A DNA stretch of 64,000 bases from Leptolyngbya sp. BC1307 (GCF_002286735.1 NZ_NRTA01000012.1:1-64000), one strand, 5' to 3'. Counted from the first letter of the stretch, positions 43,962-53,291 are shown. The notes: generated by a model from the sequence alone, not told the origin. Translations and numbers: made by a program.

Positions 43962-44352
43962 GGCAAAAGCAAAAATAAATAGACGAAAGCTGACAGCGCA
44001 ATCTGCTGTCTTGTGACTCTACAGCACAGGCCGTCGGTTTGGGCGAGCGGGGTAGACAGATTTTTGCTGTCTATCAAGGCTGTTTGTTGTATGGGGGCGA
44101 TGGGCAAACTGCACTGTCAGCAGATTTCTAACAGCGTATTCCATCATTTTCCCTTTGGCTTCATCAACACTAGGCCCATTAGTAAAGAACCGGTATGCAG
44201 CGTTTGCACGCCTGTGTCACAGCACAACAAAGACTGTATTGCAAGCGTAAAAGTACTTAAGTCTTGATTTTGTGATTGTAATTTTAGTTTGAGATTTGGG
44301 CAATCTAGGGGCGAAATTCGGATCTATCATCACTCACCGGGCAAGCGCAGTC
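43962..44352. other. 391-bp intergenic region upstream of pilM
   Basis: The spacer is between the divergent solute-binding protein gene and pilM. Short open frames on both strands have no coding character. It should hold the pil operon promoter, but no convincing box pair was identified. Confidence 0.4.
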
Positions 44353-45444
44353 GTGAACAGACTCAAGTCTTTAATTTCTAGAAAATCGCCAGGGATTGGC
44401 ATTGAGCTAACCTCGGAGCGCATTAATATTGCTCGCCTGAAAAAACAGGGGCAAAAACTCAAGCTGGAAACTTTGATAACCGCTGAAATTCCTGAGGGCG
44501 TTTTTGAAGAAGGGCAGATTATTGATAGCAGCACGATGGCTGAGATTATTCAGTCGACGCTGGCTGAAAACAAGATTAAGGTCAGTCGGGCGGCAACGGC
44601 TGTGCCGGGTCGGGCAGTGGCCCGGGTAATTCCGGTGCCAGCAGAGCTAGATGATAACGAGCTACGGGAGATGGTGCTCAACCAGGAAGCCAGCCTGTAT
44701 CTGCCGTTTCCGCGTGACGAGGCGGATGTGGACTACCAAAAGCTGGGCTTCTTTGTCGATGAAGACGGCATTGAAAAGGTGCAGGTGCTGCTGGTTGCCG
44801 TCAAAAAAGAGATTACTAATACCTACGCTGAGACCTTTGCTCAAGCGGGCATCACTCTGAGCGTGCTGGAGACTAGCAGCTTTGCGCTAATTCGTACCAT
44901 TCGCGAACAGCTGCGGCAGTTTACCTCGCAAGAGGCGGTGGCGATTGTCGATATCCAGTACGAGAGTACTGAAATTTCGATTGTGGTCGATGGCATTCCG
45001 CACTTTTCGCGCACCGTGCCGCTGGGTACCCGTCAAATTCAGAGTGCCTTGAGCCGGGCGATGAACCTACCGCCCTCCCGGAGCGCTGATTTGCTAGAGG
45101 GCATGTCTGTTCCGGCGGGGCCGCTGACTGGCAGTGCTAAATCGGGGATGAATCCTGGGGCGGCGGCAATGCTGCGGGTATTGAGTGAACTCTCTGATGA
45201 GCTGCGGCGGTCAATTGATTTTTATCTCAATCAGGGAGAAGACATGGAAGTGGTGCAGCTATTTCTGGCTGGGCCGGGCAGCATGATTGGCAACCTGGAT
45301 GAGTTTTTTGCTCAGCGCTTGGGACTGGTGGCTGTGGTGATTGATCCTTTGGAGTCCCTAGCGATTGAGCTAGAGGAAGAGATGACACCCGCGCAGCGGT
45401 CAGGACTAGCCACGGTGCTCGGTTTAGGCCTGAGAGAAATTTAG
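44353..45444 (+). CDS. pilM: Type IV pilus assembly protein PilM
   Basis: This 363-residue actin-like cytoplasmic protein has GIGIELTSERINIARLKKQ (nucleotide-binding loop), AATAVPGRAVARVIPVPAEL, NQEASLYLPFP, AVAIVDIQYESTEISIVVDG (phosphate-2 region) and LFLAGPGSMI near the end. PilM binds ATP and the N-terminus of PilN. GTG 44353 is chosen because MNRLKSLISRKSPGIGIEL matches the usual start. The frame is open to TTG 44296. It begins pilMNOQ, needed for type IV pili, motility and natural DNA uptake. Confidence 0.9.
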   Translation: MNRLKSLISRKSPGIGIELTSERINIARLKKQGQKLKLETLITAEIPEGVFEEGQIIDSSTMAEIIQSTLAENKIKVSRAATAVPGRAVARVIPVPAELDDNELREMVLNQEASLYLPFPRDEADVDYQKLGFFVDEDGIEKVQVLLVAVKKEITNTYAETFAQAGITLSVLETSSFALIRTIREQLRQFTSQEAVAIVDIQYESTEISIVVDGIPHFSRTVPLGTRQIQSALSRAMNLPPSRSADLLEGMSVPAGPLTGSAKSGMNPGAAAMLRVLSELSDELRRSIDFYLNQGEDMEVVQLFLAGPGSMIGNLDEFFAQRLGLVAVVIDPLESLAIELEEEMTPAQRSGLATVLGLGLREI

Positions 45445-45455
45445 AGGAGGTTGCC

Positions 45456-46250
45456 ATGTACGGGATTGACATTAACTTTTTAAATGATCGGGCTGAGCGC
45501 TCAGCAGATGCGCTTGTCGCCGTTAACCGACCGGCGGTGAGCACGGCCGGGAAAATGCCTTTACTGATTGGGCTGGCCTGTGCGATCGCTGCCATTGCCG
45601 GTGTCGGCGGCTACTGGATAATTTTGCAAGGTCAGCAAAAAAATCTGATGGCTCAGCAAGCTCAGCTCGATGCCCAGCTCAGCGAACTGCAGCAAAAGCT
45701 AGCTCAAGTAGACACTGTACGACAGCAGACCGACGCGATTGAAACTGAAATTCAGGCCCTAGCCGGGGTCTTTGAGCGCATTAGGCCCTGGTCTGCCATC
45801 GTCCGTGACGTTCAGGGCCGGATTCCTAGCCGCGCCCAAATCTCTAGCCTGACTCAGACGGCGGCAGTTGAAGCGACTGCAGAGGTTGCCAGCGAAGCGA
45901 CTGGAGCGGTGGCTAGCGGCAGTGAGTCGGCTGCTGGTGGCGTCGAGATTGCGGGCAACGCCTGCTCATTTAACGATGTCAATGACTTTTTGCTGACGCT
46001 GCAAAACTCACCTTTTTTAGAGTCTAGCTCTGTAAAAATTACCGATGCCACCCTTAGCGACCCCGTGCCCGGTCGCTGCCCTGGCGAGGCCGACAATGGC
46101 AAGCCGCTGTCGCTAGTGAGCTACACGCTGACTGGCGACATTAAGAGCATCCCGGCCACGGTGCTGCTCTATGAACTAAACCGCCAGCAAGAATCGACCG
46201 GACTGGCTGCGCGGATTCGTGCCCTTCAATCAACAGGAGCAATTGAGTAA
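45456..46250 (+). CDS. pilN: Type IV pilus assembly protein PilN
   Basis: This 264-residue protein begins MYGIDINFLNDR, the PilM-binding INLLPxR-like motif of PilN in its cyanobacterial form. A transmembrane helix follows (LIGLACAIAAIAGVGGYWIIL), then a coiled coil (MAQQAQLDAQLSELQQKLAQ) and a periplasmic domain. An Ala/Ser-rich spacer (AVEATAEVASEATGAVASGS) lies near 130-150. AGGAGG sits 7 bases before the ATG. Its stop overlaps pilO by one base. Confidence 0.9.
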   Translation: MYGIDINFLNDRAERSADALVAVNRPAVSTAGKMPLLIGLACAIAAIAGVGGYWIILQGQQKNLMAQQAQLDAQLSELQQKLAQVDTVRQQTDAIETEIQALAGVFERIRPWSAIVRDVQGRIPSRAQISSLTQTAAVEATAEVASEATGAVASGSESAAGGVEIAGNACSFNDVNDFLLTLQNSPFLESSSVKITDATLSDPVPGRCPGEADNGKPLSLVSYTLTGDIKSIPATVLLYELNRQQESTGLAARIRALQSTGAIE

Positions 46251-47098
46251 TGACTGCCTTTGGAGATTTTGTTCCCCCTAATGATGCCGATCTGATTGAT
46301 GAACCGATTAACCCGGTGGTGTTTGGGATTGAGCTGTCGCCTCAGATTCTAGGTGTGCTGATTGCGCTGGTAGGGCTAGGCGGTGCGATCTATCTATTTG
46401 TCAAAGTGGTGCAGCCGGTCGCCGCCACAAACGCTACGCTGCGCGCCGATATCGCTACCAAAGAAGGTCAGCTAGTCTCTCAGTCTCAAGAGCTAGAAAA
46501 TATTGCACAACTTGAGGCAGCGCTCGCCGCCGCGATGGATCGCCGCCGCCAGGTCTATTCGCTCTTTGCCAGTGAAGCGACGATGGACACGCTGCTGCTA
46601 GACATTAACCAGCGGATCGAAAGCAGCAATGCCTCTCTCAACGGGGTGCGCAATCAGGTGCGATCGCGAGGGATTCCGGCCCTCTTAGTAGAAGCCAAGT
46701 TAGAAACCTTTAAGCCAGGCGAGCAAGCTGTGATTACAGACGGTTCTCTCGGCGAAGCCGTCAACAACAAGCTCAAACGTGAAACTTACTCCGTGAGCTT
46801 TTCGGGTGACTACGCTCAGACCCAATCGATCTTGCGCAATCTGGAGCGTTTGGAGCCACTGCTGCTCATCCGTAACTTTAAAGTTACCAGCGGTGATCCG
46901 GTAGCCGAAACGGTGATTGGCGCTGGGGGGCAGGTGGTGGTGCAGCCTAAAGTGCCGCTAACGACCTCTTTTGAAGTCGATGCGCTGCTGCCGACTGCTG
47001 ACGCCGATGTGCCCCCAGAGATTGCACCACCTGAGCCGGTTGAGCCGATTGATCCGGCGGCGACGGGCGAACCTGTCCCCCCGCCGGAAGGCGGCTAA
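46250..47098 (+). CDS. pilO: Type IV pilus assembly protein PilO
   Basis: This 282-residue protein has a transmembrane helix near 27-47 (QILGVLIALVGLGGAIYLFV), a coiled coil and a PilO-type periplasmic domain (AVNNKLKRETYSVSFSGDYA). It ends in a Pro/Glu-rich tail (PPEIAPPEPVEPIDPAATGE). PilN and PilO form the alignment complex that connects PilM to the secretin. A separate PilP is absent, as in other cyanobacteria, so the PilO tail may serve as the link to PilQ. Confidence 0.88.
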   Translation: MTAFGDFVPPNDADLIDEPINPVVFGIELSPQILGVLIALVGLGGAIYLFVKVVQPVAATNATLRADIATKEGQLVSQSQELENIAQLEAALAAAMDRRRQVYSLFASEATMDTLLLDINQRIESSNASLNGVRNQVRSRGIPALLVEAKLETFKPGEQAVITDGSLGEAVNNKLKRETYSVSFSGDYAQTQSILRNLERLEPLLLIRNFKVTSGDPVAETVIGAGGQVVVQPKVPLTTSFEVDALLPTADADVPPEIAPPEPVEPIDPAATGEPVPPPEGG

Positions 47099-47165
47099 CA
47101 GCCTAACTTTTATCTGATTTGTCTGCGCTGCATTTTCGATCTGCTGCTGATTTATCGCTACCGAT

Positions 47166-47193
47166 CCACCGCTACTGACCCACCGCTACTGAC
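47166..47193 (+). repeat. 14-bp direct duplication upstream of pilQ
   Basis: CCACCGCTACTGAC occurs twice in tandem (47166-47179, 47180-47193), just before the pilQ Shine-Dalgarno (AAGGAG). A variant (CTACCGATCCACCG) precedes it. Confidence 0.75.
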
Positions 47194-47207
47194 CCAAGGA
47201 GTGACCC

Positions 47208-49367
47208 GTGAAACGCCGTCTTAATTTTAAAAGTTTAATAGCTGGGAGTGCCGTTGCTGTACTGGCTGGCCCTTTGGCTGCTGTGCCTGCTAGTGCGGCG
47301 ACTACCATCGAGGGCATTAGCCTACGCAAAACTCAGGCTGGCCTGGCGCTCACGCTAGAGACGACCGGGGATACGCCTCAGGTGATCACGGCTCGCTCTG
47401 GTAAAGTCTTGCAGGCTGATGTGGCCCACGCTCAGCTACAGCTACCTCAAGGCAAAAGCTTTACGCAAAAAAATCCGGCTCCTGGAATTGCCTCGGTGGA
47501 GTTAGTGGCTATTTCCCCCAACCATGTGCGGCTCACGGTCAATGGCTCAGAGCAAGCGCCCATCAGCGATATCAAAAAAACGGGCGATGAAAGTGTTTTG
47601 ATCAACCTGGATGCGCGTCCGGGAGCAAAGGCCGTCCCTTCTGATCTGCCCGAGACGATCCGCTTGAGGCCAGAGGCAGTGGGTGCTGGTGACGCGGCTG
47701 CCCAAGCACCTGCCCGAACACCTGTGAGACTGGCTCAAGCTGGGCAAAGTGAAGAGATTCCAGACATTTTGGTCCCTAGCCCAAGCGTGGTGATTGATGG
47801 AGTCCCCGTCACGTCGCCTACGCTGAATGCTCCTCCCTTTCTGCCTAGAGCGATCGCGCCACCGGTCGGCGATATCTCTGTTTCTGACATCGATTCCAGC
47901 CTGGATACTGTCGATCTGGGTACGGCTGAGCGAGTTCCCCGGCTGGTCTTACGAGATGCGTCCGCTCGTGAAGTTCTATCTCTGTTAGCGCGGGCGGCGG
48001 GTCTGAACCTGGCCTTTACCAATGCTGATAATGGCGAGGCTACTGGCGAAGATGTCAAAGTCTCTATCGATATTGAAAACGAGCCGGTACAAAACGTTTT
48101 CAACTACGTGCTACAGATTTCTGGGCTGGAGGCCAACCGGGTGGGCCGGACGATTTTTGTCGGCCCTCGCCTGCCGAATAGCGCTCGCAATGTCTTAGTT
48201 CGCAGCGTGCGGCTCAATCAGGTAGATGTGGCTAGCGCCCTCAACTTCTTGGTGGCGATGGGCGCTGAGACGGCGGTTTCTAGAGAGCGCCTGGTAACTA
48301 GCGTCAACGCAGTGGCCGTTGGCGACGGTACCGATGTGAGCGAATCTCAAACGACCACTGAATCGAGGGTTGAAAACCAGCGAGCTGATTTTGAAGATTC
48401 TAACCCGCTGCTGAGAGGACTGCAGGTAATTGGCGACGAGCGCACTAACGCGCTGACGCTGATTGGCACCCCTCGTCAGATTGAGATTGCCACCTCTCAG
48501 CTGATTCAGCTCGATTTGCGTCGTCGTCAGGTTGCTGTGAACTTGCGAGTGATTGATGTCAATCTGAATGCGATTGATGCTTTTGGCACAAGTTTTTCCT
48601 TTGGGACAGGCGATACCAGTCTGATTCAAACGGGAGGTCTTGGCCTGGTTAACTTTGGCGGCAGTCCAGCTTCGACTGGGCTAGTCCCTACTCAGGTCGG
48701 TCGAGGCCTTGCGACTGTCTTCGGTTCTGTCCCTTTTAATGTCGCTTCTCAGTTTTTAGCGCAGTTGCAAGCGGTGATTACCAACGGTCAGGCTAAGATC
48801 GTAACTGACCCCACGCTGGTGGTTCAAGAAGGGCAGACCGCCGCTGTGCAGCTCACTCAAGAGGTTGTCACCAATATCACCATTGAGCGAGAAACTACCG
48901 AGACGGGTACTTTGCTGACAACCTCTTTCGAAAAAGAAGATGCCGGACTGAACCTGCAGGTGCAGATTGATCGAATCGACGACAATGGCTTTGTCAATTT
49001 GGCGGTTGCCCCTAGCATTTCAGCGCCTACTGACACCTTCCAGGTCGGCGATGCGGGAACTGCCATTCTCCTAGCCAAGCGTCAGCTTACCTCTGGTCAG
49101 ATTCGCGTCAGAGACGGACAGACGCTGGTGCTCTCTGGAATCATTCAAGAATCAGATAGAACGACGACTTCTAAAGTGCCAATCTTGGGCGATATCCCGA
49201 TACTCGGGGCGCTGTTTAGAAGCACGAACCGCACCAATGAACGGCGAGAGCTGATCGTCTTGCTGACTCCGCAGATTATCGATGACTCTGATTCGAGCGT
49301 TTATGGCTATAGCTATACGCCCGGTGAAGATGTCCAAGAGCTGCTAGAGGAGCGGCAAAATCGGTAA
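47208..49367 (+). CDS. pilQ: Type IV pilus secretin PilQ
   Basis: This 719-residue outer-membrane protein has a signal peptide (LIAGSAVAVLAGPLAAVPASAA), then an AMIN domain (about 32-140: GISLRKTQAGLALTLETTGD), then STN/N1 domains (ASAREVLSLLARAAGLNLAF, VLVRSVRLNQVDVASALNFL). The C-terminal secretin beta-barrel follows (GQAKIVTDPTLVVQEGQTA, SGQIRVRDGQTLVLSGIIQE, KVPILGDIPILGALFRSTN, NERRELIVLLTPQII). PilQ forms the gated pore for the pilus fibre. AAGGAG lies 7 bases before the GTG-GTGAAA region. A strong terminator follows. Confidence 0.93.
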   Translation: MKRRLNFKSLIAGSAVAVLAGPLAAVPASAATTIEGISLRKTQAGLALTLETTGDTPQVITARSGKVLQADVAHAQLQLPQGKSFTQKNPAPGIASVELVAISPNHVRLTVNGSEQAPISDIKKTGDESVLINLDARPGAKAVPSDLPETIRLRPEAVGAGDAAAQAPARTPVRLAQAGQSEEIPDILVPSPSVVIDGVPVTSPTLNAPPFLPRAIAPPVGDISVSDIDSSLDTVDLGTAERVPRLVLRDASAREVLSLLARAAGLNLAFTNADNGEATGEDVKVSIDIENEPVQNVFNYVLQISGLEANRVGRTIFVGPRLPNSARNVLVRSVRLNQVDVASALNFLVAMGAETAVSRERLVTSVNAVAVGDGTDVSESQTTTESRVENQRADFEDSNPLLRGLQVIGDERTNALTLIGTPRQIEIATSQLIQLDLRRRQVAVNLRVIDVNLNAIDAFGTSFSFGTGDTSLIQTGGLGLVNFGGSPASTGLVPTQVGRGLATVFGSVPFNVASQFLAQLQAVITNGQAKIVTDPTLVVQEGQTAAVQLTQEVVTNITIERETTETGTLLTTSFEKEDAGLNLQVQIDRIDDNGFVNLAVAPSISAPTDTFQVGDAGTAILLAKRQLTSGQIRVRDGQTLVLSGIIQESDRTTTSKVPILGDIPILGALFRSTNRTNERRELIVLLTPQIIDDSDSSVYGYSYTPGEDVQELLEERQNR

Positions 49368-49471
49368 AGCTATGTGGTTTTCGATCCGCTACGGTGCTTG
49401 ATCGGCTGACTATGAGGATTTTCTGGCTAGCCAGATGATTCCAGCAGGTACATAAAACGAAAGAAAACTAG

Positions 49472-49509
49472 CCGATGCTTCCAAATTCGCCAGGAAGCAT
49501 CGGTTTTTT
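49472..49509 (+). terminator. Rho-independent terminator of the pil operon
   Basis: A perfect 11-bp stem CCGATGCTTCC (49472-49482)/GGAAGCATCGG (49493-49503) with a 10-base loop is followed by TTTTTT. It lies about 105 bases after the pilQ stop. Confidence 0.95.
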
Positions 49510-49765
49510 GTCAAGACAGAATCTTTAATTCTTTTCTAGAAAACTATGAACTTTATTAAAAATCCCTGCAATCCATATAAATTCAAGGTTTTATCTGTTC
49601 AGATTGACCGGGTACCCCTTAGAATGGGGCAGTAAAAATCATGAGGTTTCGGGGGTTTCAGCGATTGCTGATTTACTCTCCTCATCCAAACTTTAAATCT
49701 TGCCATCGGGCAATGTGTAGTCCACTTAGATCAAAGTAATCCAATCATCCGCCAAGGAGATCAGC
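49510..49765. other. 256-bp region upstream of the HU gene
   Basis: AT-rich at the start, then a small dyad CCCCTTAGAATGGGG near 49616-49630. It should hold the HU promoter. No box pair could be assigned with confidence, and no gene is seen. Confidence 0.4.
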
Positions 49766-50047
49766 ATGAATAAAGGTGAACTCGTCGATACAGTTGCAGA
49801 AAAGTCTTCAGTGACAAAGAAGCAGGCTGATGCAGTCATTTCAGCGGCTGTAGAGTCCATTATGGAAGCCGTGTCTAAAGGTGAAAAGGTAACGCTAGTG
49901 GGCTTTGGGTCGTTTGAGCCGCGTGCCCGTAAAGAGCGCGAAGGCCGTAACCCCAAAACTGGCGACACCATGGTCATTCCCGCGACTACGGTGCCTGCTT
50001 TTTCTGCCGGTAAGCAGTTTAAGGAAATGGTGGCAGGTAAGAAGTAG
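49766..50047 (+). CDS. hup: HU-family DNA-binding protein
   Basis: This 93-residue protein matches HU end to end: MNKGELVDTVAEKSSVTKKQ, VTLVGFGSFEPRARKEREGRN (the beta-arm with the Arg-Asn that inserts into DNA), PKTGDTMVIPA and a lysine-rich end (MVAGKK). It compacts DNA and bends it as a dimer. GGAGATCAGC precedes the ATG. There is a good start and normal length. Confidence 0.95.
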   Translation: MNKGELVDTVAEKSSVTKKQADAVISAAVESIMEAVSKGEKVTLVGFGSFEPRARKEREGRNPKTGDTMVIPATTVPAFSAGKQFKEMVAGKK

Positions 50048-50073
50048 AGTTTCTGTCTATACCTGATCGTTCT

Positions 50074-51186
50074 ATGTCTAGACCAGTTCACGGGGGTAAT
50101 TTGGCTTGGGCCGCTCGGCTCGCCCGCTGCGCTCCTGCTGAACTGCTAGATTTTTCCGCTAGTATTAGTCCGCTCGGGCCGCCTTGCTCTGTCAGTGAGG
50201 CGATCCGGGCGGCTTTTTCGTCTGTGGTGGCTTACCCTGATCCGGACTATGGTGAGCTGAGAGAAGCGATCGCCCATCACCACCAGCTCTCGCCAGACTG
50301 GGTATTGCCTGGCAACGGCGCGGCTGAACTGCTCACCTGGGCAGCCCGTGACTTAGCTGAGCTGCCGGGCGGCTGCCTGCGACTAACGCCAACTTTTAGT
50401 GACTATGATCGGGCGCTGCGAGCGTTTGGCTGTGAGCCGATTGACTTGCCCTTATTGGATTCCCTAGATCCGCAGCAGGGCTGGAATTTTGACAGTTGGG
50501 AAAAGTCGCTGCTACAAACCGATCTCAACCGATATGGGCTGCTGCTGAATAATCCTCACAATCCGACCGGCGCACTCTTTGCGAAATCAAGACTGCGGCC
50601 TTTGCTGCCTAAGTTTGGTCTGGTCGTTGTCGATGAAGCGTTTATGGATTTTTTGCCGCCAGCGCGATCGCAGAGTGTGATTGACTGGGTGAGCGAACTG
50701 CCTAATCTGGTGGTGATTCGCTCGCTGACCAAGTTTTACAGTATGCCGGGGGTGCGGTTGGGGTATGTGATCGCCCGTCCTGAAACCCTTCAGCGCTGGC
50801 AAACCTGGCGTGACCCCTGGGCGGTCAACGTGCTGGCAGCAGCGGCGGGCGTAGCGGCTATCCAAGACACCGATTTTCAGCAGCGCACCTGGGACTGGCT
50901 GACGGCGGCCAATACTCAGCTCTATGAAGGGCTCACTCAACTGCCGGGGCTGAGTCCGCTGCCGGGCTGTGTGAATTTTTTGCTGGTTGCCTGTGAGGGG
51001 TCGGCGACGGCGCTACAAACTGAGCTGCTTCAACGTCATCAGATTTATATTCGTGACTGTATGAGTTTTGCGGAGCTGGGCGATCGCTATTTCCGCATCG
51101 CCGTTAAAACCACAGATGACAACCAGCGACTGCTTGATGCGCTAGCCAATGTGCTGCCCGATTTGGAAGTCGCCCATGCCTACTGA
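50074..51186 (+). CDS. cobD: L-threonine-O-3-phosphate decarboxylase CobD
   Basis: This 370-residue PLP enzyme begins VHGGNLAWAARLARCAPAEL, then LDFSASISPLGPP, the hallmark start of CobD. LNNPHNPTGALF (PLP ring), VVDEAFMDFLP (Asp-Glu-Ala-Phe) and SLTKFYSMPGVRLGY (Schiff-base Lys) follow. It makes (R)-1-amino-2-propanol O-phosphate for the nucleotide loop of cobalamin. Related fold I histidinol-phosphate aminotransferases differ in the first motif. Its end overlaps the next gene by 11 bases. Confidence 0.88.
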   Translation: MSRPVHGGNLAWAARLARCAPAELLDFSASISPLGPPCSVSEAIRAAFSSVVAYPDPDYGELREAIAHHHQLSPDWVLPGNGAAELLTWAARDLAELPGGCLRLTPTFSDYDRALRAFGCEPIDLPLLDSLDPQQGWNFDSWEKSLLQTDLNRYGLLLNNPHNPTGALFAKSRLRPLLPKFGLVVVDEAFMDFLPPARSQSVIDWVSELPNLVVIRSLTKFYSMPGVRLGYVIARPETLQRWQTWRDPWAVNVLAAAAGVAAIQDTDFQQRTWDWLTAANTQLYEGLTQLPGLSPLPGCVNFLLVACEGSATALQTELLQRHQIYIRDCMSFAELGDRYFRIAVKTTDDNQRLLDALANVLPDLEVAHAY

Positions 51187-52501
51187 CTACGATTTGGTCA
51201 TTTTAGGCGGCACGGCTGAAGGCCGAACAGCGGCGCTGACGGCGGCAGGCTATGGCGCTCGGGTCGCGCTAGTAGAGCCCTCCGACCTGTTTGCTCAAAG
51301 GCAGCAAGAACGCTTTTTGCTCCAGGGTTTGCAGCAGCTAGGAGAAAGCTCACAGCGACAGGCTGTTAGCGCGTATTTTGGTCAGTCTGGTGGCCCTGCC
51401 GCTGACCTGACCTGGGAGGCGCTGTGGGAATGGAGTGCGATCGCAGCTCAAACTCAGTCGGCAGCGCGATCGCCAGCCGTTATGAGTGCTAGCGGTGTAG
51501 ATGTAGTTTTGGAGAAGTACCAGCGGCTGTCGCGGCGGCTAGTGGTAACAACGGCCCACAGGCGACTGAGCACGCGGGCTATTTTGATCGCTGCTGGAAC
51601 GATGCCCGTGGCGCTGGAGGCTCTGTTTAGGCTGCGTGCGCTGCCTGAAACCGTGAAAATTGTCGGGGGCTCTCCTCAAGCGATTTTATGGGCGGAGGCT
51701 TTTTGTCGGTTGGGTACTCGGGTGACGCTGGTCGCTGAGCAGTTTATGCCGGGTATGGATAGCGATATTCGGCGGTTAGTGCGATCGCAGCTCATTGCAT
51801 CGGGTGTGGTGCTTTCTCAACTTGATCGCCATCAGACACCTCCTGACTGCACGCTAGTTCTAGAGCCCGCCCCAGCAGCAATTGTGTTGCCGAGTTTTGT
51901 TTATGGTCGGCCTAGAGTGCGCTCCTTAAAGGTCAACCGCCAATTGCAGACGGCTCACCCTCGCGTGTTTGCCTGTGGCCCCATTTTGGGCGGCGTGATG
52001 GATGCGGCGATCGCGGAGTATGAGGCAAAAGTAGCGGTGCGCAATGCGCTATTTGTGCCCAACTGCCGGGTTGACTATGGGGCGATCGCTCAAGGGCATC
52101 ACCGATTTGCCAGCGCCGGTCTTACCCAGTCCCAAGCAGAGCAGCGCTACGGCGGCGCGACTCAAATATGGACGGCCAGCAGCGCCAACAGTGCCGATTT
52201 GAGTCAGCTTGATCCTCGTCCTCTCTATTGCAAGCTAGTCTGCGACAACCAACGGCTGTTAGGCATTCATCTTCTCGGTTCTGGGGCCAATGAGCTAATC
52301 TATCCGCTAGCCTCCCTGATCGGCGAATCTGTCAGCGCGTTAACCGATGCCAACCGCTTTCCTTTCTCTCCTCAAACCGCTCAAAATCTGGCAGGTCTGG
52401 TTCGCTCAGCGGCTAGCCAGTCACAACAATCTCGCTGGCAGATTGGGCACTGGCGGAGAGACTGGGCCGAGAACTGGTTTAACTGGCGGCGTAGTCGTTA
52501 G
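51176..52501 (+). CDS. Pyridine nucleotide-disulfide oxidoreductase-like flavoprotein lacking redox cysteines
   Basis: This 441-residue protein has YDLVILGGTAEGRTAALTAAGYGARVALVE (degenerate FAD site: GGTAEG instead of GxGxxG), NAD-site sequence KIVGGSPQAILWAEAFCRLGTRVTLVAE and TAHPRVFACGPILGG, and a C-terminal dimerisation domain (RPLYCKLVCDNQRLLGIHLLG, SGANELIYPLASLI). The active-site CxxxxC after the first strand is absent. Class I relatives (lipoamide dehydrogenase, mercuric reductase) need it. The gene starts inside cobD, so the two are translationally coupled. The substrate and role are unknown. An oxidase, reductase or non-catalytic use of the fold is possible. Confidence 0.78.
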   Translation: MPTDYDLVILGGTAEGRTAALTAAGYGARVALVEPSDLFAQRQQERFLLQGLQQLGESSQRQAVSAYFGQSGGPAADLTWEALWEWSAIAAQTQSAARSPAVMSASGVDVVLEKYQRLSRRLVVTTAHRRLSTRAILIAAGTMPVALEALFRLRALPETVKIVGGSPQAILWAEAFCRLGTRVTLVAEQFMPGMDSDIRRLVRSQLIASGVVLSQLDRHQTPPDCTLVLEPAPAAIVLPSFVYGRPRVRSLKVNRQLQTAHPRVFACGPILGGVMDAAIAEYEAKVAVRNALFVPNCRVDYGAIAQGHHRFASAGLTQSQAEQRYGGATQIWTASSANSADLSQLDPRPLYCKLVCDNQRLLGIHLLGSGANELIYPLASLIGESVSALTDANRFPFSPQTAQNLAGLVRSAASQSQQSRWQIGHWRRDWAENWFNWRRSR

Positions 52502-52600
52502 CCTGCCCTCTGATTTGATACCAGATCACAACGTCGGAGAACTGGGCTTTGCCTCTTCTTTGTGAGAGCATAACCTAGCGTAGTCAGCTTTTCTGTATTT

Positions 52601-52978
52601 ATGCCAGCAAACGATTCTGAGCTAAAAGCTCAGGCACAGAAGATTTTAGACGAAATTGCTTTTACGCCTTTTGAAGTCGGTCTGCCGCTTGATCGCAAGT
52701 TTGGAAATGTTCCTATGCGTCCTGGTATCTATGCCATTAGGCACAGAACTGATGGATTGCTTTACATCGGAAAAACTAAGAATCTGCGAAGCCGTTTCAG
52801 CGGTGGGCACAAAGCTTTTCTATGGGCGTGGTTAGACAAATACCATGACAGCGACATTCGGATCGCATTGCAGCCTCTTCCTTACTGGCAAAGTCCCGCG
52901 CTATTATTGGAGCTAGAAGCCATTATCTTAAGAGCAACTGAGCCTCCTTACAACGTTCAAATTCCACCTGAAAGGTAA
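52601..52978 (+). CDS. GIY-YIG nuclease-domain protein
   Basis: This 125-residue protein has the GIY-YIG core: PGIYAIRHRTDGLLYIGKTKN, with GIY at 42-44 and YIG at 55-57, and Arg residues at 63 and 65 (NLRSRF). A Glu (105 or 107) in LLLELEAIILRATEPPYN completes the catalytic set. The domain is complete and the N-terminal 35 residues are a helical extension. It is followed by a small gene after 5 bases. GIY-YIG nucleases act in repair, mobile elements and defence. Function here is not known. Confidence 0.88.
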   Translation: MPANDSELKAQAQKILDEIAFTPFEVGLPLDRKFGNVPMRPGIYAIRHRTDGLLYIGKTKNLRSRFSGGHKAFLWAWLDKYHDSDIRIALQPLPYWQSPALLLELEAIILRATEPPYNVQIPPER

Positions 52979-52983
52979 ATGCT

Positions 52984-53199
52984 ATGCAAACTAAGCTTCA
53001 GGAGCAGTTGGCTCCCGCTGATGCCGAAGTTATTTTGAACTGTTTGCCAAAAAGAATTCGAGAGGCTTTGATTGCTCGTGCTATTGAAATTGAGTATCCT
53101 GTTGAAGCTGTGGTCGAAATGGCGATCGCTAGCTTTTTAGATACAGAAGCGCTGGGCTTTGCTGACTGCAAACCAGGACGTGGACAGTCTACAACGTAG
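52984..53199 (+). CDS. Small helical protein paired with the GIY-YIG nuclease
   Basis: This 71-residue protein (EQLAPADAEVILNCLPKRIR, ALIARAIEIEYPVEAVVEMA) is helical and acidic with a short tail. It follows the nuclease with a 5-base gap, so it is in the same operon and could be its partner or antidote. No family was recognised. The short spacing and compact size are the only grounds for a functional link. Confidence 0.7.
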   Translation: MQTKLQEQLAPADAEVILNCLPKRIREALIARAIEIEYPVEAVVEMAIASFLDTEALGFADCKPGRGQSTT

Positions 53200-53291
53200 A
53201 AAAGTTCTCCGCTAAGTTTTATGAGTGACTTACAGATCGAAGCGAGCGTTCGCTACCTCTCATTGAGCAAAAGCAAGGTGGCCTCAACGCC

